From DATFVA01 sp963721075 (GTDB taxonomy: Bacteria; Bacteroidota; Ignavibacteria; Ignavibacteriales; Ignavibacteriaceae): a stretch of DNA of 64,000 nucleotides. Location of the stretch: NCBI GenBank assembly GCA_963721075.1, contig CAVRHV010000006.1:124001-188000 (forward strand). Reading direction: 5' to 3'. The notes under the pieces were generated by a model, which did not search any database, was not told where the DNA came from, and worked only from the letters and a program-made list of their open reading frames with translations. The position numbers and the translations under genes were made by a program. This document shows, in pieces, positions 24,631-34,388 of the stretch (its first letter is position 1; every line of letters starts with the position of its first letter).

Positions 24631-26882
24631 ATCTTGATTTTTATAGTCGCCGTCGGCATAACCGGCAGCATATTTACTCTTTCCCCGGTTTCTCTTTTGA
24701 AATAAAAAATATTTTCACGGTTATAAACATTTAAAACACTTACGTCTATAGCGAGATTCAGGAACCCAAGCTGCATAGACTTTGATACGCTCAGGTCAAG
24801 TCTGTGATAGGAAGGCAGCCTTTCGATATTACGGTCTCCAAGTATAAGATAGGGTCTGAAAAAATCATCCGAATACCAGCCGGTTCCGGGTTCAGTTGGA
24901 AAATATTTATCATAATATCCAGCCAGCGGCGTAAAAGGAAGACCCGAGTTAAAACTCCATACCGCACTCGCCTGCCATCCGCTTCCAAAATCATAAGCGA
25001 CACTGAGATTTACTCCGTGTCTTGAATCGTACCTCGGGTAATACAAGTAATCACCAACACTGCGGTATGCCCAGCTGAGCGTGTACGAGGTAATTATACT
25101 TAATGCGGGAGTAACATATTTATAGGAAAATTCCCATCCGTAGGATTCACCTCTCCCTGAAATAAGATCAGGTTCGGTGGATAAAACTTTCTCCTGGTTG
25201 ATCAGGGGAAGATTATGCACTATTTTATAATAACCTTCAATATCTATAGTAGATTCCCCTGTTATATTGACCTCCGTCCCGATTATGTAATGAAGCGCCG
25301 TGGATGGAGTAAGGTATTCGGGAGTAATTACCCAGGGCTCAAAAAGATTTATAACCTCATTCTCGTCCGCAATTGTTGAAACTTCCTGTGAATAAATTCC
25401 CCAGGCTCCTTTGAGTGCGAAGAAAGGTAAAGGACGATAAGTCGCGCTTATTCTGGGCTCGGCAATCCCTCCGCCGTTTTTGGAAACACCGGTAAGATTA
25501 TACCTTATTCCTGCATCCAGTCCGAAATTCTCAAATCTTAAAAATTTGTATTTACCGTAAATTGAAAAGCTGCCTCCGAATTCATTCAAATCGGTGGCAA
25601 TTCCCTGTTTATTTGTAAGGTTAAGTTTGGTGGATAATGCCTTGAAATTAAATCCCGCACCCAGCTCATCTTTAGACTCAAATACATTTGTAAGATCAAA
25701 ACTGAAATTGACATCCGTAACCTGGTTTTCCTTAGGTTTAATGTTACTTTCGTTCGGGTTCACCTTTCCGTTGAAACCGCTGAAGGACAATCCAAGTCTT
25801 GAATAAAGAGGGACATCATAAACCTGCAGCCATTCGAATCCAAGGAGATTGTTTTTCCAGTTGAAATCTTCTCTTGCCGGGTTATCATAGTCGATTATGT
25901 CACCGCTTAAAAATCCGAAAAGGAGGAATCTCCCGTTATTCAGGAATTCTGGATTTGAGAAGTTCAGCTTGAATGACGCATCATAAAAATTAATTGGAAC
26001 ACTCTGATCATTTAAAAGTTTCTTCAGAATGCCTGTTGATAAACTCTTCCTTCCGGTAAAAATAAATGAGCCATGAGGTAAAGGTCCTTCAAGCAGCATC
26101 TTGCCTGTCAGAAAGCTGGCTTCAGCCGCCATATCATAGCTTTTCTGGTTCCCGTTTTTTGTAGTAATATCGAGTACTGAAGATAGTCTTCCCCCATATT
26201 CAGCCGTGAAACCACCCTTATAGAATTCAACGCTGTTTATCATATCGGGATCAATCACGCTGAATAAACCAAGAGCGTGAAACGGATTATAAACCGGGAC
26301 ACCGTTAAGCAGCACCAGGTTTTCGTCTCCTGTGCCCCCTCTTACGTAATACCTGGCTGAAACATCACCTGTAGTTCGAACACCCGATAAGTACTGCAAG
26401 GATCTTAGTACGTCAGTTTCAACTCCTTTGGGCATAACTTCCAGTTGTCTGATGCTGATAGTCTGCTTGCCTATATTTGTGGCATTCTTCTGAATAATTT
26501 TTTCCCCGATTTTTTCTACTGTCTGCAATTCAATATTTACCGGTACCAGCTGCACATTTAAGTGAGTGATTTTATCAGGCTCAATCTTAACTTTTAATTC
26601 TTTTTTGTTATATCCTATGAATGAAAATACCACATCGTAAGTATGATCCGCAGGAAGTCCGATTATCAAGAAATTACCCCTCTTGTCGGTTGCTGTTCCG
26701 ACACCGGCTTCTTTCACAAAAACGTTGGCATAGGCAAGTGCTTCCCCTGTTGTTGAATCTGTTATTGTACCTCTAAAATTACCCGTTTCCTGCCCGTAAA
26801 GAAAAATACTGTTGAGAAGTAAGATCAGAAAAAGTAATCTGGCTGGTGAAAACTGAAAGAACTGACCCGGCAATTTTATCAC
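24627..26882 (-). CDS. TonB-dependent receptor with carboxypeptidase-regulatory-like domain
   Basis: 751 aa. Signal peptide about 1-30. A CarboxypepD_reg-like domain spans 33-110 (GTITDSTTGEALAYANVFV). The plug spans about 140-240 (PKGVETDVLRSLQYLSGVRT, YYVRGGTGDENLVLLNGVPV). The 22-strand barrel runs to the C-terminus. It is an outer-membrane importer energised by TonB. Ligand is unknown. It is the first gene of the receptor-DUF4249-PEGA operon. Confidence 0.92.
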   Translation of the reverse strand: MIKLPGQFFQFSPARLLFLILLLNSIFLYGQETGNFRGTITDSTTGEALAYANVFVKEAGVGTATDKRGNFLIIGLPADHTYDVVFSFIGYNKKELKVKIEPDKITHLNVQLVPVNIELQTVEKIGEKIIQKNATNIGKQTISIRQLEVMPKGVETDVLRSLQYLSGVRTTGDVSARYYVRGGTGDENLVLLNGVPVYNPFHALGLFSVIDPDMINSVEFYKGGFTAEYGGRLSSVLDITTKNGNQKSYDMAAEASFLTGKMLLEGPLPHGSFIFTGRKSLSTGILKKLLNDQSVPINFYDASFKLNFSNPEFLNNGRFLLFGFLSGDIIDYDNPAREDFNWKNNLLGFEWLQVYDVPLYSRLGLSFSGFNGKVNPNESNIKPKENQVTDVNFSFDLTNVFESKDELGAGFNFKALSTKLNLTNKQGIATDLNEFGGSFSIYGKYKFLRFENFGLDAGIRYNLTGVSKNGGGIAEPRISATYRPLPFFALKGAWGIYSQEVSTIADENEVINLFEPWVITPEYLTPSTALHYIIGTEVNITGESTIDIEGYYKIVHNLPLINQEKVLSTEPDLISGRGESYGWEFSYKYVTPALSIITSYTLSWAYRSVGDYLYYPRYDSRHGVNLSVAYDFGSGWQASAVWSFNSGLPFTPLAGYYDKYFPTEPGTGWYSDDFFRPYLILGDRNIERLPSYHRLDLSVSKSMQLGFLNLAIDVSVLNVYNRENIFYFKRETGERVNMLPVMPTATIKIKI

Positions 26883-26981
26883 TACTATTTAATACCACAA
26901 TAGACAATTAAAAGGATTCAAAAATAACTTAATCTATGTATTGATTGCAACTTAATTATGCATGAATACATATTATTGTTC

Positions 26982-29157
26982 CTATGGCGAAACCCCCATC
27001 TCTTTCAGCAGGAAGTCTGCTCCTCCTATTTTTTCTGTAACCCATAGGATGTAGCGGATATCTACACCGATTGAACGGCTGTAGTCGGGACTCCAGGCAT
27101 AGTCGTTCACCGTAGCTTCGAATGCCCTGTCGAAGTTTACTCCCACCAGCTTTCCGTATGCATCCATAATTGGACTGCCGCTGTTGCCCCCGCTTGTGTC
27201 CGTATTATATAATATATCGACAGGAACATCGTTGTACTTCTTGTCGGCAAATTGACCGAAGTCTTTCTTATTGTATAATTCCTTAATTTTTTCAGGCAGT
27301 TTGAAATCGCCCGATTCTTTACCCTTTTCAATTACACCCTTCAATGTTGTCACAGGATCATAGTATACAGCATCCGAGGGTGAATATCCCTTGATGTGAC
27401 CATATGTTAACCTGAGAGTTTTGTTGGCATCAGGAACGAATGATTTGTTTAGCCAGAGTTTCTTCGCATCCATTAATTGCGCCAGCAGAAGATTCAGTTT
27501 GCCATCTCTTTCTTCTTTTCTTTTATTATAGTTTTCCTCAACCTCAAGCATCTGCTTAACAAAGTTAATATAAGGATCACTGATATCTGCCAGTTTTACC
27601 GAATCATCCCTGAGCATGGAAATATATTTTTCCGGATTGCTTACGAAAGTGCTGTCATATATATAATCTACAAAGCTGTTGATGCGGTTTACAGGACTCA
27701 TACTCCTCGCAAATACAGCCAGCGGCTGAAGTGCTGAAATTTCCTTATGCTGAATCCCATCGTTAAGTATCTTCTTCAATATTTTTTTATCAAGTGCAGG
27801 ATAATAGGAGGAGTAGATTGAATTGACCTTGCTCTCGAGCTCTACGTAATTCTTATCTCTGTAGGTATCTTCTCTCTCCGATTCAGGGAAGGTGCTGAGC
27901 TTCTTTATATTTTACAAATATATCTGCCAGTTTATAAATATCAACCTGACGCTGCATCTGCGAAAGGAAAAGAGGAAGAATTCCGTCGTCAAATATCCCT
28001 TTGTAAACATAATCGATCCGGCTTAATACTTTTCCATACTTTTCCGTCAATTCAGGGTTTGATTCAATAAACTGCTGGAGGTATTTTTCCTCGTCCTGTT
28101 TTTTCTCGAGAAGGTTGAGACGTTTAATGCCGATTATCTTGCCCCGGTAATTCTTTTCGGTATTTGAAAGTCCTTTCACTTTTGAAGCAAACTGCAGTTC
28201 AAATTCGGGATCACTTTTCCCTCTATCCAGATACAGATTTATCAGCCAGGAATATAATTGCTGAACGTATGGCAGCTGATATTCATACTGATACTTCAGA
28301 AAGTCCGAAGGCTGATGTTTGAAAGTTCGTGCGGGATAACCGAGAATAAAAATAAAATCGCCTTCCTCTGCCCCTTCGGGATTAACCTGGATAAATTTTT
28401 TCGGATGGTAAGGAACATTCTCTTTAGAATATTTCGCAGCGCTGCCGTTTGGAGCTACGTAAGCACGCATAAATGAAAAATCACCGTTGTGTCTCGGCCA
28501 CACCCAGTTATCGGTCTCACCTCCAAATTCACCAATCGCTCTCGGCGGAACATAAACCAGTCTCACATCTTTTATAACTTTATAACGGAAAAGTATATAC
28601 GTTTCCCCTATAAACATTTCTGAAACCTGCGCTTCAATAGAAGGATCCTTTTTTTCCTCTCTTTTAATAATTTCTTTTATTTTATCCTCGACAGCTTTCT
28701 CACGCTCCGATACATCGGCCACCGCATTTGCTGCATTTAATACTTCATTGCTTACGTCCTCGTACGACTGTGTGATCTTACAGGTCACTCCTTCCGCCGG
28801 TATCTCCTGTTCCCTGCTTTCAGCCAGGAATCCGTTTTCAAGATAGTTGTTCTCCATGGTGCTTGCTTTCTGAACCGCTCCAAAAGCACAATGATGGTTG
28901 GTAATTATTAGTCCTTCAGGAGAAACAAATGAACCTGTACAGCCTCCGATATTAACCAGGGCATCAACAAGGCTTACGCCCGTTGGGTTATATATTTCAT
29001 CAACAGGAATTTTTAAACCTGCTTCCCTTAAATCGAGATTCCTGATCTCCGTGAGAGGATACATCCCTTCATGGGGCCGGAACGGGGTAAATGCCAGAAA
29101 GAGGAATGAAATAAGAATCAGTGTTTTACCTGCGAACCCTAATGAAACCTTATTCAT
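26982..29157 (-). CDS. S46 dipeptidyl-peptidase, DPP11-like, frameshifted
   Basis: Two frames (29157-27883 and a continuation to 26982) join into one chain of about 724 aa, the normal S46 length. The joint near 27905-27916 needs one base change; the second frame continues upstream of its ATG as KKLSTFPESEREDTYRDKNY. Signal peptide 1-27. Catalytic His in TNHHCAF (88/89), Asp226 in RHNGDFSF, and Ser in TSGGNSGSP. An Arg lies 18 residues after the Ser (VNFDRA), the position that is Arg in acidic-specific DPP11 and Gly in DPP7. It cleaves dipeptides from peptides in the periplasm. I infer that the break is an assembly error, but a real null allele is possible. Confidence 0.85.
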
Positions 29158-29195
29158 GATTTTCCCTGATTTTTTTTCTTTGTCTCAGTAAAATT

Positions 29196-29222
29196 AAAAA
29201 AAATGCCCGACATAAGCGGGCA
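29196..29222 (-). terminator. Terminator after ccmF
   Basis: TGCCCG / CGGGCA stem with a 7-nt loop, followed on the minus strand by eight T residues. It lies 90 bp beyond the ccmF stop and just before the S46 gene start. Confidence 0.85.
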
Positions 29223-29312
29223 TAAATCAAATGTTTTCACAAAGTCTGTTTTTCAAAGATCTCTCCCTATCTTGCCGCAAAATCCGGACAGGCCGGTCGG
29301 GATAAATGAACT

Positions 29313-31718
29313 CTAGCTGCTTTTTATTAGTGATTCTCTTAACCGTCTTGAGACAGCTATAAAGAAACCGGCAACCATTATTAAGATCCCTGTCCATACC
29401 AGACTGATGTACGGCTTAACGCTTGCAGCAACAGTTAATACTTCTTTAGGCTGCTGTTTGGCTGTGGTTTCGCCCTTCAGTTTTCCGACAATAAAGTCTG
29501 CTGTTTGGGTAGTAGGATCTATCTTTTTAAGCTGTATTTTAATATTTGCTTCAGAAATCTGAACCGGGACATAGATAAAATCCCTGCCTGTTTTTTTCAG
29601 TTTTGGCTCCACATTATAAGTCTTACCATCCTTAACTACTTTAAGGTTTGCCCCCATCTCAAAATCACCGCCGCTCATCATTACACTCATATCAGGCTTC
29701 ACGAATTCTGTATATTCTATCTGTGCGCCTTCAACATTTGTTTTCTGACCGACATTAAGTTTTACATCCAGTCCTTCCGCCGCCTGATCCTGAGATTGAT
29801 CGTCGTAGCCAAGAGGCGATACATAAAAATCTTTGGTAAGAAGATTCAATATGGCCGGTTCTCTCATTAAACCGTTATTGAATTCACTTATATACATTAC
29901 CGGAGATACAGTGTATTTCTTATCTCCTTTTTCAACCTGAATGTTGAAAGCGTACTTTGAATTATTCTCTATCGGGTGATAGCCGGTAAAAGTCAGCTTA
30001 TAACCAAATGCTTCTTTGGGCTGATTCTTAATGAGGTCGATATCGGTTTCGCTGCCGTAAGCAGCTGAACCAATAACACCAAGAATGAAAAGAGCAATTC
30101 CGATATGTGCAACATAGGCACCGAGCATTTTCATATTTCCGCGGATAACCTTTACAGCAATTTCAACGTTTACTGCAACTGTAAATGCAGCGGAGAATGC
30201 CAGCAGTATCATCATAATCTCATGCATCCCGCCGAAGATTATCAGAAAGGCTGTGAATAGCAATGCAATCGCAACAGAAGGTATCGATTTCCGTACAAGT
30301 TCCTGTCCTCTGGTCTGCTTCCACTTAAGCAGCAGACTCAAGCCGTTCAGCAATCCTATAATTATTGCTATAGGAAGGTTCATTTCATTGTAAAAGAAAG
30401 TATCGACAGATACCCCGAATAATGGGGCTGAAGTACCTACCAGTACTACTACTGCAGAGGCAACAAGGACAATTGTTGCAGTAAATAATGCAAGATCTCT
30501 GGATAATAAATCCTCATCAGTGGCAGTTACTTCATTTAAATATTTCCAGCGGTAGATAAGCATCCCGAAACCGAGAGCAATGAAAGTACCGATGAATATT
30601 ACCAGGAAAAGGTATACGAGCATTCCGGGATCCACGAATGAGTGCACAGAAGCATCACCAAGCACCCCGCTTCTCGTTAAAAATGTACTGTATAATACAA
30701 GCACATACGTCATAATACATAATATCAGATTGGTCTTCGCGTATTTGCCTATTCCGCCTTTTGCCTGACTTTTTCTTTGAACAAGCAAAGTATGAACGGA
30801 GGCAACACCAACGAGCCATGGGATTAAACTTGAATTTTCGACCGGATCCCATGCCCAGTAACCGCCCCAACCAAGCATTTCGTATGCCCAGTATCCGCCG
30901 AGCATAATTCCGAGTCCCAATATTCCTGCTCCAGCCAGTACCCAGGGAAACGACTGACGTACCCAGTCTTTATAATCGTTCTTCATCAATGCCGCAACAG
31001 CAAATGAGAAAGGAACGGTCGACATAGAGAAACCTGTAAATAATATCGGCGGATGGATCTGCATCCAGAAATTAAGCAGCTGGGGATTTAATCCCTTTCC
31101 ATCTGCAATAAACTGGTTAACAGATATTCCTGCGGCCGAAAGTTTAGCATAAAGATCGCTGCTCATTTTAACGAATGTCTGTCCGCTTGAACCATCGCTG
31201 AAGATAAATGACTGAATCCATGGAAGATTAAGAAAACCTGCGCTAATGCTTTTAACAGGTATAAACACCGGCTCTGTCCAGATAAAAGCAAAAGGATTTT
31301 TAAAGAGTGGTGATACCATTATAAGCAGGAATGTTGTAGCAAGAGTAAATACGGTCATCACTCTGAGTTCCAGATCGCCTCTCTTGGAGGTATATGACTG
31401 CAGGAATATCCCAACGATAGATGTTAGCAGAAGCCATAGCATAAAGCTGCCTTCCTGCCCTCCCCAGAATGAAGCTATAAGAAACCCGGTTTTCAGACTG
31501 TTTTGACTGTAACTGTATACATAATGATACTGGTACTGGTGAGTAAGTATCAGATACCATAAAATCGTGGCGGCAACTATTACAAGCACTGCCATAGCAT
31601 GGTAAGCAATCCTTCCGTAGTTAACGGCATTTTTATAGCCCCGGTACGAAAGAAAATACATTACCATTGCGATCAAACTGAATGCTAACGCAACTGATAG
31701 TACAATACTTCCTGCCAT
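29313..31718 (-). CDS. ccmF: CcmF/CcsA-type cytochrome c heme lyase
   Basis: 801 aa with about 14 membrane helices. The heme-handling WWD signature is at about 280-293 (LGWGGYWAWDPVENSSLIPW). The C-terminal third has a periplasmic beta-rich domain and a last helix. It should attach heme delivered by CcmE to apocytochromes c. It is the last gene of ccmABCDEF on the minus strand and is followed by a terminator. The family normally works with CcmH; no ccmG/H/I gene is in the window. Confidence 0.92.
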   Translation of the reverse strand: MAGSIVLSVALAFSLIAMVMYFLSYRGYKNAVNYGRIAYHAMAVLVIVAATILWYLILTHQYQYHYVYSYSQNSLKTGFLIASFWGGQEGSFMLWLLLTSIVGIFLQSYTSKRGDLELRVMTVFTLATTFLLIMVSPLFKNPFAFIWTEPVFIPVKSISAGFLNLPWIQSFIFSDGSSGQTFVKMSSDLYAKLSAAGISVNQFIADGKGLNPQLLNFWMQIHPPILFTGFSMSTVPFSFAVAALMKNDYKDWVRQSFPWVLAGAGILGLGIMLGGYWAYEMLGWGGYWAWDPVENSSLIPWLVGVASVHTLLVQRKSQAKGGIGKYAKTNLILCIMTYVLVLYSTFLTRSGVLGDASVHSFVDPGMLVYLFLVIFIGTFIALGFGMLIYRWKYLNEVTATDEDLLSRDLALFTATIVLVASAVVVLVGTSAPLFGVSVDTFFYNEMNLPIAIIIGLLNGLSLLLKWKQTRGQELVRKSIPSVAIALLFTAFLIIFGGMHEIMMILLAFSAAFTVAVNVEIAVKVIRGNMKMLGAYVAHIGIALFILGVIGSAAYGSETDIDLIKNQPKEAFGYKLTFTGYHPIENNSKYAFNIQVEKGDKKYTVSPVMYISEFNNGLMREPAILNLLTKDFYVSPLGYDDQSQDQAAEGLDVKLNVGQKTNVEGAQIEYTEFVKPDMSVMMSGGDFEMGANLKVVKDGKTYNVEPKLKKTGRDFIYVPVQISEANIKIQLKKIDPTTQTADFIVGKLKGETTAKQQPKEVLTVAASVKPYISLVWTGILIMVAGFFIAVSRRLRESLIKSS

Positions 31719-31779
31719 ATCTTCCTCAGTGTTATCTTAATTAAAGTTATATGTTAACTGTTCTTATCGAATGATGGAC

Positions 31780-32169
31780 TTACAAACTGGAGGTTTTAGC
31801 CTTCTCATTTTCATATTTGCTCGGGCATTTCGTCAATATATCCCTTGCATGGAAATATCCATCTTTATACTGTCCTGTTACAACTACGCTTTTGGCTGTT
31901 TCGAAGTTATTGGGAATTGTTCCGTCATAGACAACCTTCATCTGGTTGCCGTTTTCGTCTGCCATATAAAAGCTGAAAGTTCTGTTAACTTTATCTATCT
32001 GGTAATTTTTATCCTTTACCCAGCTTCCTGTGGCTTTAACGGTCTTATCAGTATTCATTACATTGGTAAAATTACTTTCGTATTTAATATTACTCTGAGT
32101 AAACAGGTAACCCATTAAACCAAGGAAGAGAACAATGATAGCTCCGCCGAATATATATTTATTTTTCAT
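31780..32169 (-). CDS. ccmE: Heme chaperone CcmE, CxxxY variant
   Basis: 129 aa. One N-terminal anchor (5-25) and an OB-fold-like domain (TVKATGSWVKDKNYQI, VVVTGQYKDGYFHARDIL). The heme-binding site, HxxxY in classical CcmE, is CPSKY here (Cys115-Tyr119). The Cys variant is known from archaea and some anaerobic bacteria (the so-called system I*). It carries heme from CcmABCD to CcmF in the periplasm. Its start overlaps the 3' end of the ccmD-like gene. Confidence 0.92.
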   Translation of the reverse strand: MKNKYIFGGAIIVLFLGLMGYLFTQSNIKYESNFTNVMNTDKTVKATGSWVKDKNYQIDKVNRTFSFYMADENGNQMKVVYDGTIPNNFETAKSVVVTGQYKDGYFHARDILTKCPSKYENEKAKTSSL

Positions 32170-32317
32170 GCTTATCTCCTTTAATTTCTTTTTCTACAAC
32201 CTTTATTCTTTTATCGAGATTATTCAGGAAAAAGAATATTCCTGCCCATACAATCAACACAATGATCATAACTATATAGATCGCATTGTTCTGCAGGAAA
32301 TCATAAAGTCCGCTCAA
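32159..32317 (-). CDS. ccmD: CcmD-like small heme-exporter subunit
   Basis: 52 aa, starting with TTG at 32317 after an AGAGGATAAA ribosome site. Sequence LSGLYDFLQNNAIYIVMIIV, then one hydrophobic helix, then a basic amphipathic tail (LDKRIKVVEKEIKGDK). Length, single helix and place between ccmC (1-bp gap) and ccmE (11-bp overlap) identify CcmD, which releases holo-CcmE from the CcmABC complex. CcmD sequences are poorly conserved, so context decides. Confidence 0.8.
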   Translation of the reverse strand: MSGLYDFLQNNAIYIVMIIVLIVWAGIFFFLNNLDKRIKVVEKEIKGDKHEK

Positions 32318-32318
32318 T

Positions 32319-33050
32319 TTATCCTCTGATTTGTTGTTTATTTAATCTTTCTTTGAACATCAATGATTTATAGCCGAGTCTCCACATCCAGAAATACAGA
32401 ATTGTAAATCCGATTAACGATAGAAAGAATATGAGCAGCATATTCGTGTTCATTCGAAAATCGATTATGGGGCTCGAACTTTGGACAATCTTACCATCCA
32501 CAATCTCCTCGGATCCGGGATGTAAACCAAGCATTATTCTCGGCATAATAAAAATGAAGAACGGAACCGTAACAAAAGCAATAATTGCATAAACTGCCGA
32601 AAGTGTTGCTCGTTTTTCTTCATTTTCGATTGAGGATCTTAGAGCAAACCATGCCCCGTAAATTAACAGTAATGCAAATATGCTGGATTGACGTGGGTCC
32701 CAGCTCCAAAACGAACCCCAGGCGAATTTCGACCAGACAGATCCTGTGATAGTTGCAAGAATACAGAAAATTATCCCAAGCTGGGCTGCAGAATATGATT
32801 TAATATCATCATTCATATCCCTTTTCCTGAGATATTGAAAACTATAAATAGTCGACATCAGGAAAGCAACGACTGTCAGCCAGGCAGTTGGAACATGGAA
32901 AAAAATTATTTTTGCATTTTCGCCAAGACCTTTAATAAAGGGAAATTGATACCATTGAGTTGGATTCTCAACTATGGGAAACGCTATTCCCGCCACGGAA
33001 ACGAAGGCGAGAAGCAAAAAAAGGAAACTTTTCCAGAGAATTGATTTCAT
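32319..33050 (-). CDS. ccmC: Heme exporter protein CcmC
   Basis: 243 aa with six membrane helices and the WWD motif WGSFWSWDPRQSS at about 112-125. Heme-ligating His candidates flank it (FFHVPTAWL, GLHPGSEE). It presents heme to CcmE. It lies 22 bp downstream of ccmB and immediately upstream of ccmD. Confidence 0.92.
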   Translation of the reverse strand: MKSILWKSFLFLLLAFVSVAGIAFPIVENPTQWYQFPFIKGLGENAKIIFFHVPTAWLTVVAFLMSTIYSFQYLRKRDMNDDIKSYSAAQLGIIFCILATITGSVWSKFAWGSFWSWDPRQSSIFALLLIYGAWFALRSSIENEEKRATLSAVYAIIAFVTVPFFIFIMPRIMLGLHPGSEEIVDGKIVQSSSPIIDFRMNTNMLLIFFLSLIGFTILYFWMWRLGYKSLMFKERLNKQQIRG

Positions 33051-33072
33051 AGTTTATATTCAATTAAAATTA

Positions 33073-33738
33073 CTAATCTTTCCATATAAAATCGAACAGC
33101 ATATAAGATGCAGTTAACATAATTACGTCGTAACTGATTACAATTGCCAGCTCAAATTTAGATTTTTCAAAACCTGTGCCATCGATAGAGAACAAAGTTA
33201 GTTGTACAGAAGTTAAAATTAAAGGTAATAATATAGGAAAAGACAGAACCGGATAAAGTGTTCCTTTAGCCCCGGCCTTCGAAATTATTGCCGCAATTAT
33301 CGTTGATGATATCGCCAGGCCTATATTACCTAGTATAAAGGCGCTCAGGAACAGGGGAAAATTTCTTATTACAAATGCATCAAAAACTGCTGAATATAGT
33401 ATGGCAATAACGATATTCATACAAAAAACAAGTACCAGGTTGAATATCAGTTTACCGGTAAATACTGTTGAAGGAGATGCTATCAGCTGTAATGTAAGCG
33501 ATGTTCCCCTTTCCTCCTCGGAAACGAACGCTCTTGCCAGTCCCGACATTGCCGTAAAAAATATAACCACCCAGAACAATCCCGCTGTCAGATTCTCATT
33601 TATTCTTTCATTCCCGATGGAAAACATAATAACGCTGATTGCAACAATTATGAACATCGCAAGAGAGTTTATTGCATATCGCGTTCTGAGCTCAGAACGA
33701 AAATCTTTGAGGAATAATGAATACGGCTTTGAGCTCAC
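33073..33738 (-). CDS. ccmB: Heme exporter protein CcmB
   Basis: 221 aa with six membrane helices and the family pattern (FLKDFRSELRTRYAINSLAM, then FVSEEERGTSLTLQLIA). It is the permease of the CcmAB ABC transporter and overlaps ccmA by 4 bp. Confidence 0.9.
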   Translation of the reverse strand: MSSKPYSLFLKDFRSELRTRYAINSLAMFIIVAISVIMFSIGNERINENLTAGLFWVVIFFTAMSGLARAFVSEEERGTSLTLQLIASPSTVFTGKLIFNLVLVFCMNIVIAILYSAVFDAFVIRNFPLFLSAFILGNIGLAISSTIIAAIISKAGAKGTLYPVLSFPILLPLILTSVQLTLFSIDGTGFEKSKFELAIVISYDVIMLTASYMLFDFIWKD

Positions 33739-34388
33739 TTCAGATCCTGTACTGTTATATTTTTATAATCCTGGATTACTATCCTTTCACTGCAAAGTTC
33801 CAGGTCGGTTTTCTCATTTGATGCAATAAGAACAATACTGTCCTGTCCTGATTCGCGTACTATCTTATAAACAGATTCCTTTCCCTCATCATCAAGATTT
33901 GATGTTGGTTCATCCAGTATCAGCAGTCTCGGGGAGTGCATAAGTGCAAATATAAATTTCATTCTCTGCTTCATACCGGATGAATAAGTTTTCACCAGGT
34001 CGTCCTTCCGGTCATAAAGCAAAAATACTTTGAGCAGATACTCTATCCTTTCTTTATTGAAAGGTACATTTCTTATATCAGCAAACAATTCCAGATTCTC
34101 CCATGCAGTAAATTCTTCATATAGAACAAGATAAGGTGATACGAATCCGATAAAGTTATGAAGCTTTTCGGCAGGGATCTCTTTCCCTTCAACAGAATGC
34201 TTAACTTTTCCTTTAGACGGAGAGATGAGACCTGCAATAATTTTAACCAGGGTTGATTTGCCTGAACCGTTAGGGCCCGAAATCCCGTAGACTCCGTTCT
34301 TCTCAAATCCGAAACTGAGTCCCGAAAATATGAGTCTCCTTCCGAATGTTTTACTTAATGATTCTGCGTGTATTGAAAAATTAGTCAT
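33735..34388 (-). CDS. ccmA: Heme exporter ATP-binding protein CcmA
   Basis: 217 aa. Walker A GPNGSGKSTLVKI, signature YSSGMKQRMKF, Walker B LLILDEPTSNLD, and an H-loop-like IASNEK where His is usual (Asn here). The ATPase partner of CcmB, it promotes release of heme-loaded CcmE. Its start overlaps the end of the upstream metalloprotease gene by 8 bp. Confidence 0.85.
   Translation of the reverse strand: MTNFSIHAESLSKTFGRRLIFSGLSFGFEKNGVYGISGPNGSGKSTLVKIIAGLISPSKGKVKHSVEGKEIPAEKLHNFIGFVSPYLVLYEEFTAWENLELFADIRNVPFNKERIEYLLKVFLLYDRKDDLVKTYSSGMKQRMKFIFALMHSPRLLILDEPTSNLDDEGKESVYKIVRESGQDSIVLIASNEKTDLELCSERIVIQDYKNITVQDLK

Noticed and set aside
26905..26936. CAATTAAAAGGATTCAAAAATAACTTAATC before the TonB receptor (split view: AAAAGGATTC and CTTAATC)
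   Set aside because: Spacing to CAAT is wrong and the matching -10 would lie inside the coding sequence.
27905..27916. Programmed ribosomal frameshift in the S46 gene
   Set aside because: The sequence TATAAAG is not a classical slippery site, and many other genes downstream show similar breaks, so an assembly error is simpler.
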